64,000 nucleotides of DNA, from NCBI GenBank assembly GCA_028280505.1, contig JANQLO010000014.1, forward strand, positions 62,001 to 126,000. Reading direction: 5' to 3'. The DNA is from Chromatiales bacterium (GTDB taxonomy: Bacteria; Pseudomonadota; Gammaproteobacteria; Chromatiales; Chromatiaceae). Below are positions 52,396 through 61,459 of this stretch, piece after piece (position 1 is the stretch's first letter; each line of letters begins with the position of its first letter). Under the pieces are notes generated by a model. It had not been told where the DNA came from. It searched no databases and worked only from the letters and a program-made list of their open reading frames with translations. Made by a program: the position numbers and the translations under genes.

Positions 52396-52983
52396 GTGGA
52401 CCCACTCGAACGCGTCGCCGTAGCATTTGCCGATAGCGCGCGCATCAACGCCGAAGCCGCTCAAAGCCAGGCCGAGTCAATCGTCGCCGCAGCGCAATGT
52501 ATCGTCGGCAGCCTGCTTGGCGGCGGCAAACTGCTGAGCTGCGGCAACGGCGGTTCAGCAGCCGACGCCCAGTATTTTGCCGCACAGATGCAACATCGCT
52601 TTGTACGGGAACGTCCCGGCCTGCCGGCTGTCGCACTTAACTCCGACACCGCGGTATTGACGGCAATCGCGCTCGACGATGGCTTCAGTGAAATTTTTGC
52701 CAAACGTGTCAGCGCATTGGGTCACCCTGGCGATGTATTGTTGACCCTTAGCCTAAACGGCACGGCCAGCAATACCATCGCGGCCGTTGCCGCGGCACAG
52801 GAAAGACAGATGCGCGTGGTCGCATTGACCGGGCGTGGCGGAGGCAGCCTGGCCGAGATGATGCGACCGAACGATACCGAGATTCGTACCCCGGCCGACG
52901 ATCTGGCGCGCATCCTGGAGAATCACCGGCTGGTACTGCACTGTCTGTGCGATTTGATCGATCTTCAATTGATGGGTGGATGA
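52396..52983 (+). CDS. diaA: SIS-domain protein DiaA (DnaA initiator-associating)
   Basis: DiaA tetramers bind DnaA and promote orderly replication initiation in E. coli. The 195-residue frame from GTG 52396 matches DiaA length; the ATG at 52303 lies inside yraN and gives unconserved sequence. The SIS domain shows SCGNGGSAADAQYFAAQ and LALTGRGGGSLAE-like loops. The paralogue GmhA (sedoheptulose-7-phosphate isomerase) is similar, but position between yraN and dolP favours DiaA. No clear Shine-Dalgarno precedes the GTG. Confidence 0.85.
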   Translation: MDPLERVAVAFADSARINAEAAQSQAESIVAAAQCIVGSLLGGGKLLSCGNGGSAADAQYFAAQMQHRFVRERPGLPAVALNSDTAVLTAIALDDGFSEIFAKRVSALGHPGDVLLTLSLNGTASNTIAAVAAAQERQMRVVALTGRGGGSLAEMMRPNDTEIRTPADDLARILENHRLVLHCLCDLIDLQLMGG

Positions 52984-52989
52984 CTGACT

Positions 52990-53583
52990 ATGAAATCGAA
53001 CATTTTGATAACGCGGGGCCTGGTCGTTGGCCTATTGGCCCTGATCCTCAGCGGCTGCGGCGCGGTCGTGGTCGGTGGCGCGGTGACCGGCGTCGCGGTG
53101 GCACACGACCGGCGCACGACCGGCACCTTCGTCGAAGACCAGGAAATCTTTCTACGCGCAATCACGATCCGTAACCGCGATGCCGAACTGAAACAGAAGA
53201 CCAACATCAACGTCGATGTCTTCAATATGCAGATCTTGTTGACCGGCCAGGCCGAAAACATGGAAATCGTCGAACGTTATCGCCAACAGGTCGCCCAAAT
53301 CGCGCGCGTACGCACCGTATTCAACGAAGTCACCATCGGCGCCGAATCGACCTGGGGCGAAGCAACCGCCGATGCCTACCTCACCTCCAAGGTTAAAGTT
53401 GCGTTGTTCAACGTAAAACTCAAGGGTTTCGACCCAACTCGGGTCAAGGTATCGAGCTCGCTCGGTAGCGTATACCTGATGGGGCTACTGACCCCGACCG
53501 AGGCCGACGCGGTTACCGAAGAGGTTCGTTTCGTAAGCGGCGTCAAGCGCGTGATCAAGCTGTTTGAATACATCGATGAGTGA
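52990..53583 (+). CDS. dolP: BON-domain outer-membrane lipoprotein DolP (YraP)
   Basis: Lipoprotein that supports outer-membrane integrity and BAM function and locates to the division site in E. coli. The 197 residues have a lipoprotein signal ending LILSGC (C near 23) and two BON domains (about 45-115 and 120-195; NINVDVFNMQILLTGQAEN, RVKVSSSLGSVYLMGLLT). It follows diaA by 6 nt. Its 3' end overlaps the start of the next gene. Confidence 0.93.
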   Translation: MKSNILITRGLVVGLLALILSGCGAVVVGGAVTGVAVAHDRRTTGTFVEDQEIFLRAITIRNRDAELKQKTNINVDVFNMQILLTGQAENMEIVERYRQQVAQIARVRTVFNEVTIGAESTWGEATADAYLTSKVKVALFNVKLKGFDPTRVKVSSSLGSVYLMGLLTPTEADAVTEEVRFVSGVKRVIKLFEYIDE

Positions 53584-54979
53584 GGATCCGGCAACACCGC
53601 CGTTACCGACCGAACTACTCCATGAACTCGAACGCCTGTTCGGCGATCAACTCCTGACGGCCGCGGCCGACTGCTGGGCCTATGGCTACGACAACAGCCG
53701 CCAACATGCATTGCCGCAAGCGGTCTGTTTCGGACATGACGAACAACAGATAAGCGCACTGATAAAGCTCTGCCGTAAACACCAAACCCCTTTGGTGACT
53801 CGCGGTCGCGGCACCGGCACGACCGGTGCGACTGCACCGCTGCGCGGCGGCATTGTGCTATCGATGGAGCGTATGCGCGAAACGCTTACTGTCGATCCGG
53901 CAAATCGAATCGCCATCGTCTCGCCAGGCTATACCAACCAGGAATTGCAGGAGGCTGCCGGCGAACACGGCTTCTTCTGGCCTCCCGATCCCACCAGCGC
54001 AGCGGTGGCGACTGTCGGCGGCAATTTGGCCTACAACTCGGCCGGACCACGCGCGGTCAAGTACGGCACCCCCCGCGAGAACACCCTCGGCCTGCGTGCC
54101 GTCACCGGTGCCGGCGACCCGATCAAGACCGGCGTCAGCACCAGCAAAGGCGTTGTCGGCTATGACCTCACCCGCCTGATAATCGGTTCCGAAGGCACCC
54201 TGGCGGTGATCACCGAGGCGACAATCAAACTCACGCCGCTGGCTGAGAGCAAACGGACCCTCCAGGCGATCTACCGTGATATCCATGCCGCCGCCCGTGC
54301 CGTCTCGAACATCATGGCGCAGCCGACGATACCCTGCGCACTGGAGTTCATGGACGGCACGGCGATAGACATGGTACGCAACTATTCCGATCTCGGCCTG
54401 CCGGACGCGGCCGGCGCGTTGCTCATGATCGAAGTCGACGGACCCGAAGCCGGTATCGAAGCGGCGAGTCAACAGATCGCGGAGGCGGCTCGAATCGACG
54501 GCTACCTGACGGTCGACCAGGCATCCACCGACGAAGATATCGCGCGCCTCTGGCGCACACGCAAGGCCCTATCGCCGGCACTACGTAACGTCGCGCCGAA
54601 AAAGATCAACGAAGATATCGTGGTGCCGGTCTCACAGATCCCCGCCCTGATCGACGGCTTGGAAAAGCTGTCGAAAGAACACGGCATCACCATCGTCAAC
54701 TTCGGCCATGCCGGTAACGGCAATATTCACGTCAACCTATTGGTAGACCCGGACGATGCAGCACAAATGGCCGCGGCAACACCCTGCCTCGATGCGGTAT
54801 TCGATCTGGTTTTATCGCTCGACGGCACCCTATCCGGCGAACATGGCATTGGCTGGGTAAAGCGCATGTTCGTCGATCGGGAACTCGATCCGGCCAGCCT
54901 GAAACTCATGGCGGCGATTAAGCGTCAGTTCGATCCGGACAATATATTGAATCCGGGAGTCGGTTTTCCCGACGATTGA
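53576..54979 (+). CDS. FAD-linked oxidase of the GlcD / D-lactate dehydrogenase type
   Basis: Oxidises a 2-hydroxy acid, probably glycolate or D-lactate. Of 467 residues the N-terminal FAD_binding_4 domain shows TRGRGTGTTGATAPLRGG and PDPTSAAVATVGGNLAYNSAG; the C-terminal FAD-oxidase_C domain shows NFGHAGNGNIHVN and SGEHGIGWVKR, which carry the active-site histidines. Start at ATG 53576, overlapping the dolP stop by eight bases; an ATG four codons earlier is possible. No glcE or glcF follows, so it may act alone. In a Calvin-cycle organism glycolate is a plausible substrate, but D-lactate or D-2-hydroxyglutarate are not excluded. Confidence 0.85.
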   Translation: MSEDPATPPLPTELLHELERLFGDQLLTAAADCWAYGYDNSRQHALPQAVCFGHDEQQISALIKLCRKHQTPLVTRGRGTGTTGATAPLRGGIVLSMERMRETLTVDPANRIAIVSPGYTNQELQEAAGEHGFFWPPDPTSAAVATVGGNLAYNSAGPRAVKYGTPRENTLGLRAVTGAGDPIKTGVSTSKGVVGYDLTRLIIGSEGTLAVITEATIKLTPLAESKRTLQAIYRDIHAAARAVSNIMAQPTIPCALEFMDGTAIDMVRNYSDLGLPDAAGALLMIEVDGPEAGIEAASQQIAEAARIDGYLTVDQASTDEDIARLWRTRKALSPALRNVAPKKINEDIVVPVSQIPALIDGLEKLSKEHGITIVNFGHAGNGNIHVNLLVDPDDAAQMAAATPCLDAVFDLVLSLDGTLSGEHGIGWVKRMFVDRELDPASLKLMAAIKRQFDPDNILNPGVGFPDD

Positions 54980-55076
54980 AGCGAACCGGGCATTTTTGCT
55001 ATCGGTCAGTGCGTGTTGCCTATGCGTAACAGCAATTCACGGTAAGCATACGAAGCACATCAGCGATATCCGAAAG

Positions 55077-55577
55077 TCAATCTTCCTGGTCTTCGGCCAT
55101 CTTCGCGACCTTACCCATCACCATTTCCTCAAGATCGGCTTTGTATTTCGCGACGCGGTCGAGTAGTTCACTGTCGGACGCGCCGAGAATTTGCGCCGCG
55201 AGAATACCGGCATTTTTCGCCCCATTGATCGCGACCGTTGCAACCGGCACGCCGGCCGGCATTTGAACGATCGACAACAGGGAATCTTCGCCACTCAGCG
55301 CTGAACTTTTGACCGGCACACCGATCACCGGCAAGGGCGTCAACGCAGCCGCCATACCCGGCAGGTGTGCCGCACCGCCCGCACCGGCGATGATCACCCG
55401 CAGACCGCGTTCCCGGGCACCTTGAGCATATTCGTACAGGCGCGTCGGGGTACGGTGCGCGGATACGATGGTCATCTCATAAGCGACGTCCAATTTGCGC
55501 AGCATCTCGGCCGCACCCTCCATCACCGGAAGGTCCGAATCGCTGCCCATGATGATGCCGACCAATGGGTCCGTCAT
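55077..55577 (-). CDS. purE: N5-carboxyaminoimidazole ribonucleotide mutase PurE
   Basis: Moves CO2 within N5-CAIR to give CAIR in purine synthesis. The 166 residues have [22 protein letters not shown] and a conserved [11 protein letters not shown] loop; co-occurrence with purK identifies a class I PurE. Overlaps purK by 4 nt. It converges on the FAD oxidase with a 97-nt gap that holds no clear terminator. Confidence 0.96.
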   Translation of the reverse strand: MTDPLVGIIMGSDSDLPVMEGAAEMLRKLDVAYEMTIVSAHRTPTRLYEYAQGARERGLRVIIAGAGGAAHLPGMAAALTPLPVIGVPVKSSALSGEDSLLSIVQMPAGVPVATVAINGAKNAGILAAQILGASDSELLDRVAKYKADLEEMVMGKVAKMAEDQED

Positions 55578-56734
55578 GTTGAATCTCCCAAAATCTTAAT
55601 AAGCGATTTGACTTGTTCCGCCTTGGCACAGGCCGCGTCGATATCTTCGTCGACCACCGTCACATGACCCATCTTGCGCCCGGGCTTGGTGACTGCCTTG
55701 CCGTAGATATGAACGCAGACACCGGGAATGCGCAGCACTGCAGACAACCCCGAAATCAACGGACGCCCCCGGTAACCGGGCTCGCCGAGCAGATTGACCA
55801 TGGTCGCCGGAGACAGCTGCCGGGTATCGCCCAGCGGCAGATTGAGGATGGCGCGCAAATGCTGTTCGAACTGATCGGTCACACAAGCCTCTATGGTGTG
55901 GTGTCCCGAGTTATGGGTCCGTGGCGCAACCTCGTTGACCAACAGCTCGCCATCACGCGTCAAGAACATTTCGATCCCGAATACCCCGACACCGTCCATG
56001 GCCTGCACGGTACGGATCGCCAAGGTCTCGGCCTGATGAGCAAGTTCGTCGCTCACCTGGGCCGGCGCGAGCAGGTAATCGAGCACGTTATCGTCGGCAT
56101 GAAAACGCATCTCGACCGTCGGATAGGCGACACAGTCGCCGTTGACATTCCGCGCGACCATTACCGCGAGTTCTTTGTGCGCTTCGATGAAACGCTCGAC
56201 ATAACCGGGTACCGGCAAGTGGCTGTCGAACAGGTCCGCATTCGGCATCACCACAACACCACGGCCGTCATAGCCGCCACGCTTGGCTTTCTGAACCAAG
56301 GGATATCCGAATGCCGCAAAGGCCTGCGCATTCGGCGTCGGCATATCGACGAAATCCGAGGTCGGAATGCCGGCATCACGCAAAAAACACTTCTGGCGAT
56401 ACTTATCCTGAATGGTCGCCAACAAGGCCGGCCTTGGGTGAATTTTGTGCCCTTCCGACTCCAGGCCGATCAAGGTTTCGGTCTCGATGTCTTCCAACTC
56501 GAAGGTCATGAGGTCGCAGGATTCCGCCAACTCGCGCAGCTTGGCCGGATCACTGTAATCACCGACGATCTGGTGGCCGGCAACCTGCGCTGCCGGCGAA
56601 CCGGGCACCGGATCGAGCACCACGCAGGTGCAGCCCAGGCGTTTGGCCGCCTTCACCATCATACGGCCAAGCTGGCCACCGCCGATCAGGCCGATGCGCG
56701 CAACCGGAAAGGGATAAAGGTCTTCTGTCGACAT
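55574..56734 (-). CDS. purK: N5-carboxyaminoimidazole ribonucleotide synthase PurK
   Basis: ATP-grasp enzyme carboxylating AIR with bicarbonate. Start placed at ATG 56734 ([26 protein letters not shown]), where homology begins; the frame is open further upstream. The 386 residues include GGGQLGRMM, the ATP-grasp [16 protein letters not shown] segment and [16 protein letters not shown]. First gene of a purKE unit. Confidence 0.95.
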   Translation of the reverse strand: MSTEDLYPFPVARIGLIGGGQLGRMMVKAAKRLGCTCVVLDPVPGSPAAQVAGHQIVGDYSDPAKLRELAESCDLMTFELEDIETETLIGLESEGHKIHPRPALLATIQDKYRQKCFLRDAGIPTSDFVDMPTPNAQAFAAFGYPLVQKAKRGGYDGRGVVVMPNADLFDSHLPVPGYVERFIEAHKELAVMVARNVNGDCVAYPTVEMRFHADDNVLDYLLAPAQVSDELAHQAETLAIRTVQAMDGVGVFGIEMFLTRDGELLVNEVAPRTHNSGHHTIEACVTDQFEQHLRAILNLPLGDTRQLSPATMVNLLGEPGYRGRPLISGLSAVLRIPGVCVHIYGKAVTKPGRKMGHVTVVDEDIDAACAKAEQVKSLIKILGDST

Positions 56735-57198
56735 GGTCGAAAAGTCGTATCTCGAACGCCACGGCGCAAACTCACGTCGGATACGTCGGCACGAAAAACA
56801 CCTTTCGGCCCAACGGGTTCGCGGCGGCAAATCGGTAAGGATAACCCGGAAAGCCTCTGCGAAGACGATCGATTTTGCTTTCGCAAACCCGATCTCGGGC
56901 CTGGATCAAACGTTTTTTTCTTGAGATCAAGGATATAGCAGCGCGTCCTCGGATTGTGGCGGCGATCCTTCGTTTACACGGCTGCAAGATGAAATCCGGA
57001 CGAAATCCGGGGGGGACGACCCCGGATAGCCGTACGGAAGGGCTGTGATATAGTCGAGCACAGCATTAAATTAGGAAGTGCTGAAAAACAGCCTGTGAGC
57101 GACCGGCAAGATCCTCATGTGTCACCGGGAACACAACCCTACACGACAGCTTCCTGATCGCTAAACAAAACAGAGAGCTAAGAATCAGGGGGGCATTC
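56735..57198. other. 464-nt intergenic region between divergent purK and phosphoribulokinase
   Basis: No gene is visible. Noted structure: a GATCTC/GAGATC inverted repeat (56891-56896 / 56923-56928) enclosing CAAACGTTTT and a T-run; a GC-rich CCGGGG/CCCCGG hairpin (57007-57025); an extended -10 element for the phosphoribulokinase gene (57046-57054); and a roughly 138-nt leader before the ATG at 57199, in which AGGAAG (about 57073) and CTTCCT (about 57150) are complementary. Confidence 0.7.
57046..57054 (+). promoter_or_regulatory. Extended -10 promoter element for phosphoribulokinase
   Basis: TGATATAGT is a TGn-TATAGT extended -10; no -35 is recognisable at 17 nt, which extended -10 promoters can tolerate. 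The transcript would start near 57061. I could not identify a convincing CbbR (LysR-type) box by eye. Confidence 0.5.
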
Positions 57199-58068
57199 AT
57201 GTCCAAGCAGCATCCCGTGGTCGCGGTCACCGGTTCGTCCGGTGCCGGCACCACTACCGTCAAACGCGCCTTCGAGCACATTTTCACCCGTGAGGGCATC
57301 AATGCCGCTGTCGTCGAAGGCGACAGTTTCCATCGCTACGAGCGGAACGAAATGAAGGTCAAAATGACCGAGGACGGCCTGAGCCACTTCGGCCCCGAGG
57401 CCAACCGTTTCGACAAACTGGAAGAATTGTTCAAGACCTACGGCGAGACGGGCACAGGCGAGAAACGCTACTACCTACATAGCGAAGAAGAAGCCGAAGA
57501 ACACAACACGCGACTCGGTATCGACAAGCAGCCGGGCGAGTTTACCCCCTGGGAGCCTATTCCCGAGGGCACCGATTTGCTGTTCTACGAGGGTTTACAC
57601 GGCCTGGTGACGACCGACGAACACAATGTCGCCGAACACGTCGACCTGGGCATCGGCGTGGTACCGATCGTGAACCTGGAGTGGATCCAGAAGATCCATC
57701 GCGATAACGCCGAACGCGGCTATTCGCCCGAGGCCGTCGTCGACACCATCATGCGGCGCATGCCCGACTACATCAACCACATCACGCCGCAGTTCTCACG
57801 CACGGATATCAACTTCCAGCGGGTCTCGCTAGTCGATACCTCGAACCCTTTCATCGCTCGCGACATTCCGACACCGGACGAGAGCTTCGTCGTGATTCGT
57901 TTCGCCGATCCGAAGAAGTTCGACATCGATTTCCCCTATCTCCTGTCGATGGTGCACGGCTCGTTCATGTCGCGGCGCAACAGTATCGTTGTGCCCGGCG
58001 GCAAGATGGGCTTTTCCATGGAAGTCATCTTCGGCCCCATCATCGACAAAATGATGGACGAGCGCTAG
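57199..58068 (+). CDS. prk: Phosphoribulokinase (proteobacterial type I)
   Basis: Makes ribulose-1,5-bisphosphate, the CO2 acceptor for RuBisCO. The 289 residues match the short octameric proteobacterial class: P-loop VTGSSGAGTTT (12-20), EGDSFHRYER, and SHFGPEANRFD, with LLFYEGLHG downstream; the redox-regulated cysteines of plant-type enzymes are absent. GGGGGG lies before the ATG. No rbcLS or other cbb genes are in the window, so autotrophy rests on this gene alone. Confidence 0.95.
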   Translation: MSKQHPVVAVTGSSGAGTTTVKRAFEHIFTREGINAAVVEGDSFHRYERNEMKVKMTEDGLSHFGPEANRFDKLEELFKTYGETGTGEKRYYLHSEEEAEEHNTRLGIDKQPGEFTPWEPIPEGTDLLFYEGLHGLVTTDEHNVAEHVDLGIGVVPIVNLEWIQKIHRDNAERGYSPEAVVDTIMRRMPDYINHITPQFSRTDINFQRVSLVDTSNPFIARDIPTPDESFVVIRFADPKKFDIDFPYLLSMVHGSFMSRRNSIVVPGGKMGFSMEVIFGPIIDKMMDER

Positions 58069-58083
58069 ATCAATAAGCCGGCA

Positions 58084-58112
58084 ACCGGTGGTGGCCGGGC
58101 GCCGCCACCGGT
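58084..58112 (+). repeat. 12-bp stem hairpin between prk and the FIST gene
   Basis: 58084-58095 pairs with 58101-58112 (one G-T pair) around a 5-nt loop. There is no T-tract, so it is not a typical terminator. It ends 14 nt before the FIST ATG and may stabilise the prk mRNA 3' end or limit FIST translation. Confidence 0.7.
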
Positions 58113-58126
58113 AACATGCCGGTCTC

Positions 58127-59245
58127 ATGAGCATCTTCACCAGCATCCATGTCGATGGCGACGACTGGCAAGCGCTTTGCGATCGGATTCTGGCCGCAAA
58201 ACCGCCGGGAAACGCAGGCGACCTTGCGTTCATCTATCTGGCCGAGGAGCTGGCCGGCGACAGCGACCGCATCATCGACTACCTGCGCGACAAAAGCGGC
58301 ATCACCCACTGGGTTGGTTGTGTCGGGATGGGACTCTGCAGTACCGGCCGCGAAAGTTATGAACAAGCGTCAATGGCGGTATTGCTGACCCCTTTCGCCA
58401 CAGACGATTTCCATATCATCCCCGCACTCGACGAAGCACTCGATCAATGGCTGGAGGCGACCCAGGGTTGGCGCGAGCGCAACCTGGCATCGGTTGCGGT
58501 CGTCCATGCCGACCCCAACAGTCAGCTGCTACCGCAGCGGCTGCTCGAGCTCAGCCGGGGACTGCAAAACGGTTTTCTTGTCGGCGGTATCGCATCGGCA
58601 CAAGAGCTGGCGGTGCAGATCGCGGATCGCGCCGTCGGCGGCGATCTGTCCGGCGTCTTGTTCAGCGGCAACTGTCAGATCAGTACCGGTCTGAGCCAAG
58701 GGTGCGGCCTGATCGGACACAAGCACGAGATCACCGAGTGCCAGCACAACATTATCAAGCGTATCGATGGGCGATCGGCGCTGGACGTATTCAAAGAAGA
58801 CATCGGCGAGGTATTGGCACGCGACCTCAACCGTGTCGGCGGCTACATCTTTGCCGCATTGCCGATCAAAGGTTCGGATACCGGCGACTATCTGGTGCGC
58901 AATCTGATCGGTATCGACCCCGACCAGGAACTGATCGCCATTGGCGACCTGGTCGAAGAGGGGATGGAGATTCAGTTCGCACGACGCGACGCCGAGACCG
59001 CACGCGAAGACCTGGCACGCATGATCACAAACCTGAAGGCACGCCTACCGGGGCCACCCAAAGGTGCCTTGTATCACTCCTGTCTGGGACGCGGCCGCCA
59101 TCTTTTCGGCGACGATTCGGCAGAATTGAAACTCGTCAATGAACTGCTGGGCGACGATGTCCCACTGATCGGCTTCTATGCCAATGGCGAAATCTCACAC
59201 GACCGGCTTTACGGCTATACGGGAGTCCTCACCCTTTTTAGCTGA
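58127..59245 (+). CDS. FIST domain protein (FIST_N and FIST_C)
   Basis: FIST domains are predicted small-ligand sensory domains, often fused to or encoded beside signalling proteins. The 372-residue protein has FIST_N (about 30-220; HWVGCVGMGLCSTG, GFLVGGIASAQ) and FIST_C (about 225-360; YHSCLGRGRHLFG, IGFYANGEI) and no other domain, so its output would need a partner. No good Shine-Dalgarno is seen and a hairpin lies just upstream, so expression may depend on prk translation. Downstream dxs is convergent with a 14-nt gap. Confidence 0.88.
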   Translation: MSIFTSIHVDGDDWQALCDRILAAKPPGNAGDLAFIYLAEELAGDSDRIIDYLRDKSGITHWVGCVGMGLCSTGRESYEQASMAVLLTPFATDDFHIIPALDEALDQWLEATQGWRERNLASVAVVHADPNSQLLPQRLLELSRGLQNGFLVGGIASAQELAVQIADRAVGGDLSGVLFSGNCQISTGLSQGCGLIGHKHEITECQHNIIKRIDGRSALDVFKEDIGEVLARDLNRVGGYIFAALPIKGSDTGDYLVRNLIGIDPDQELIAIGDLVEEGMEIQFARRDAETAREDLARMITNLKARLPGPPKGALYHSCLGRGRHLFGDDSAELKLVNELLGDDVPLIGFYANGEISHDRLYGYTGVLTLFS

Positions 59246-59259
59246 GGCAAACAAGAAGC

Positions 59260-61158
59260 TCAGGCCCGCGCAGCCTGATCCTGGTTTGCCGCGGCATTCA
59301 GCGCGGTTCTGATCCGTGATTCGATCTTTTCCACCGACAAGCCGGCTATTTCGAGCTGTTCGGCCTGGGTGCCTTGTTCGATGAAATGGTCGGGCAATCC
59401 AAGATTGAGTACCTCGGCGTTGATTCCGGCCGCGTGCAAAGCCTCGTTGACCGCAGAACCGGCCCCTCCCTGCACCACATTCTCTTCCAGTGTCACCAAC
59501 AGACGATGACTCGCCGCGAATTCGAGGACGAGTTCATGATCCAAAGGTTTAATGAACCGCATATTGGCCACACTCGCACCCAGGCGGTCGGCCACCCGGC
59601 GTGCGGTGTCGAGCAAGGTACCGAAAACCAATAGCGCAACCTCCTTGCCCCGGTGCAAGACTTCGCCTCGACCCCACGGCAGCGTTTCCAGGTCGGTCCC
59701 GACCGCGGCACCTATCCCGACACCGCGTGGGTAACGGACCAGGGCCGGACCGGGATGCGCGTAGGCGGTCTGCAAAAGCAGACGGCATTCGGCTTCATCG
59801 GCCGGCGCCATGACCGCCATATTCGGGATGCATCGGGCGTAACTCAGATCGAAGCTACCCGCATGGGTCGCGCCATCGGCACCCACCTGGCCCGCGCGAT
59901 CGACCGCGAAAGTCACGTCGAGATCTTGCAGGGCGACATCGTGCAGCAACTGATCGTACGCCCGCTGCAAAAAGGTCGAATAGATCGCCACCACCGGCTT
60001 GAGACCTTCGCAGGCCATACCGGCAGCAAAAGTCACCGCATGCTGTTCGGCGATTCCGACATCGAAATAGCGTCGCGGAAAACGCTCGGCAAACGCGACC
60101 AACCCCGAGCCTTCGCACATCGCCGGCGTCACCGCGACCAAACGTTCATCCTCGGCCGCGCAGTCGCAAACCCAATCGGAAAACACCTGGGTGAAGCTTT
60201 TACCGGCGGCCTTCTTGGCCATCTGCCCGGTAGAGGGGTTGAATGGTGTAACGCCGTGGTACACACAGGGATCGCCTTCGGCAGGCGCATAGCCTCGACC
60301 CTTCTGGGTCACGACATGCAGGAAACGCGGCCCATGCATGGCCTTCATGTTGCGCAGGGTATTGACCAACAAAGGCATATCGTGACCGTCAATCGGGCCG
60401 ATGTAGTTGAAACCGAGTTCCTCGAACAACGTGCCGGGCATCACCATGCCCTTCATGTGTTCTTCCCAGCGGTGCACCAGGCTCTTCATGCCCGGCATAC
60501 CGCTGAGCACATGTTTACCACCCTCGCGCACCCGGTTGTAGAAACGGCTGGACAACACCCTTGCCAAGTAATTGCTGATGGCACCGACCGGCGGTGAAAT
60601 CGACATATCGTTGTCGTTCAGGATCACCAGCAGATCGAGATCGAGCGCGCCGGCATGGTTCAGCGCCTCGAAGGCCATACCCGCCGACAATGCGCCGTCG
60701 CCGATTACCGCGATGTGTTCGCGCTGCTCGCCAGCGGATTTGGCCGCGACCGCCATACCGAGTGCGGCACTGATCGAGGTACTGGAATGGCCTGCACCGA
60801 AGGCATCGAATTCCGACTCGTCACGCTTGAGAAATCCTGACAGGCCATCCTTTTGTCGCAGCGTGCCCATGCGTTCACGCCGACCGGTCAGAATCTTGTG
60901 CGGATAGGCCTGATGACCGACGTCCCAGATCAGACGATCGTTGGGGGTGTTGAAGACGTAATGCAATGCCACGGTCAGCTCGACGACACCCAAACCGGCC
61001 GCCAGATGGCCGCCGGTCTGTGAGACCGTGTTCACCAGAAAGCGTCGCACCTCGCTTGCCAAAGCCGGCAATTCGGCTGCCGCCAACGCGCGCAGGCCAC
61101 CCGGCGATTCGATCTCGTCGAGCAGCTCATAGGGAGCACCGGGAAGCGAATGCGGCAT
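59260..61158 (-). CDS. dxs: 1-deoxy-D-xylulose-5-phosphate synthase
   Basis: Thiamine-diphosphate enzyme condensing pyruvate and glyceraldehyde-3-phosphate, first step of the MEP isoprenoid pathway. The 632 residues show [20 protein letters not shown], the ThDP motif [18 protein letters not shown] with a downstream [10 protein letters not shown], and the transketolase-like pyrimidine domain with [11 protein letters not shown]. Start matches the family. It stands alone, without ispA or xseB beside it. The start codon lies inside a 7-bp inverted repeat (61154-61186) and no Shine-Dalgarno is obvious. Confidence 0.96.
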   Translation of the reverse strand: MPHSLPGAPYELLDEIESPGGLRALAAAELPALASEVRRFLVNTVSQTGGHLAAGLGVVELTVALHYVFNTPNDRLIWDVGHQAYPHKILTGRRERMGTLRQKDGLSGFLKRDESEFDAFGAGHSSTSISAALGMAVAAKSAGEQREHIAVIGDGALSAGMAFEALNHAGALDLDLLVILNDNDMSISPPVGAISNYLARVLSSRFYNRVREGGKHVLSGMPGMKSLVHRWEEHMKGMVMPGTLFEELGFNYIGPIDGHDMPLLVNTLRNMKAMHGPRFLHVVTQKGRGYAPAEGDPCVYHGVTPFNPSTGQMAKKAAGKSFTQVFSDWVCDCAAEDERLVAVTPAMCEGSGLVAFAERFPRRYFDVGIAEQHAVTFAAGMACEGLKPVVAIYSTFLQRAYDQLLHDVALQDLDVTFAVDRAGQVGADGATHAGSFDLSYARCIPNMAVMAPADEAECRLLLQTAYAHPGPALVRYPRGVGIGAAVGTDLETLPWGRGEVLHRGKEVALLVFGTLLDTARRVADRLGASVANMRFIKPLDHELVLEFAASHRLLVTLEENVVQGGAGSAVNEALHAAGINAEVLNLGLPDHFIEQGTQAEQLEIAGLSVEKIESRIRTALNAAANQDQAARA

Positions 61159-61186
61159 CGAGACAATCTACAAAAAAACCGATGCC
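61154..61186 (-). promoter_or_regulatory. Hairpin enclosing the dxs start codon
   Basis: GGCATCG and CGATGCC (61154-61160 and 61180-61186) are perfect complements with a 19-nt loop containing a T-run on the minus strand. The ATG of dxs (61156-61158) is part of one arm, so folding of the mRNA would mask it. Confidence 0.55.
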
Positions 61187-61274
61187 TATTCTAACGCACC
61201 ACAATGCACGATTAGGGCCTAAATCTGGCAAATCGGCGCACGGCTAATCTTGAATTTTTCACTAATGACCCTGT

Positions 61275-61333
61275 CTAGGGTCCCGTCCGGCTAATCCGCT
61301 GAAATAATGCGGATTAGCCGGACGGGACCCTAG
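61275..61333. repeat. Perfect 25-bp inverted repeat with 9-nt loop
   Basis: Arms 61275-61299 (begins CTAGGGTCCCGTCC) and 61309-61333 are exact reverse complements. The element lies between the divergent genes dxs and olsB, so a terminator function is not expected there, and no T-tract follows on either strand. Its 59-bp size and perfection suggest a mobile palindromic unit (REP- or MITE-like) or an unusual cruciform. I saw no second copy in the window. Confidence 0.9.
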
Positions 61334-61375
61334 ATGCTTGACCGAGCGACCTGGACGCGCAAAATCGCAATGTTT

Positions 61376-61419
61376 CTGTCATGCTGATGACAAAGGGATG
61401 TCACGCCCCTGTCTTAAGG
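61376..61419 (+). promoter_or_regulatory. Row of four PhoB-like half-sites before olsB
   Basis: Four 11-bp units are in register: CTGTCATGCTG (61376), ATGACAAAGGG (61387), ATGTCACGCCC (61398), CTGTCTTAAGG (61409). The PhoB box is two CTGTCAT-type heptamers in 11-bp register; units 1, 3 and 4 match at five to seven of seven heptamer positions, unit 2 at four. An AT-rich -10 region (TATTTATATA, 61431-61440) follows, 20 nt before the olsB ATG. The spacers are GC-richer than in E. coli boxes. Confidence 0.6.
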
Positions 61420-61459
61420 TGCGCCCAACTTATTTATATACCTGCATGGATGACACGCC

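Noticed and set aside
54980-55076. Convergent FAD-oxidase/purE gap inspected for a terminator
   Set aside because: No stem of useful length with a T-tract on either strand.
56905-56920. CAAACGTTTT core upstream of purK resembling a PurR box
   Set aside because: Only the palindromic core matches (about 10 of 16 positions), and PurR regulation is not expected outside enteric and related lineages; probably chance within a T-rich stretch.
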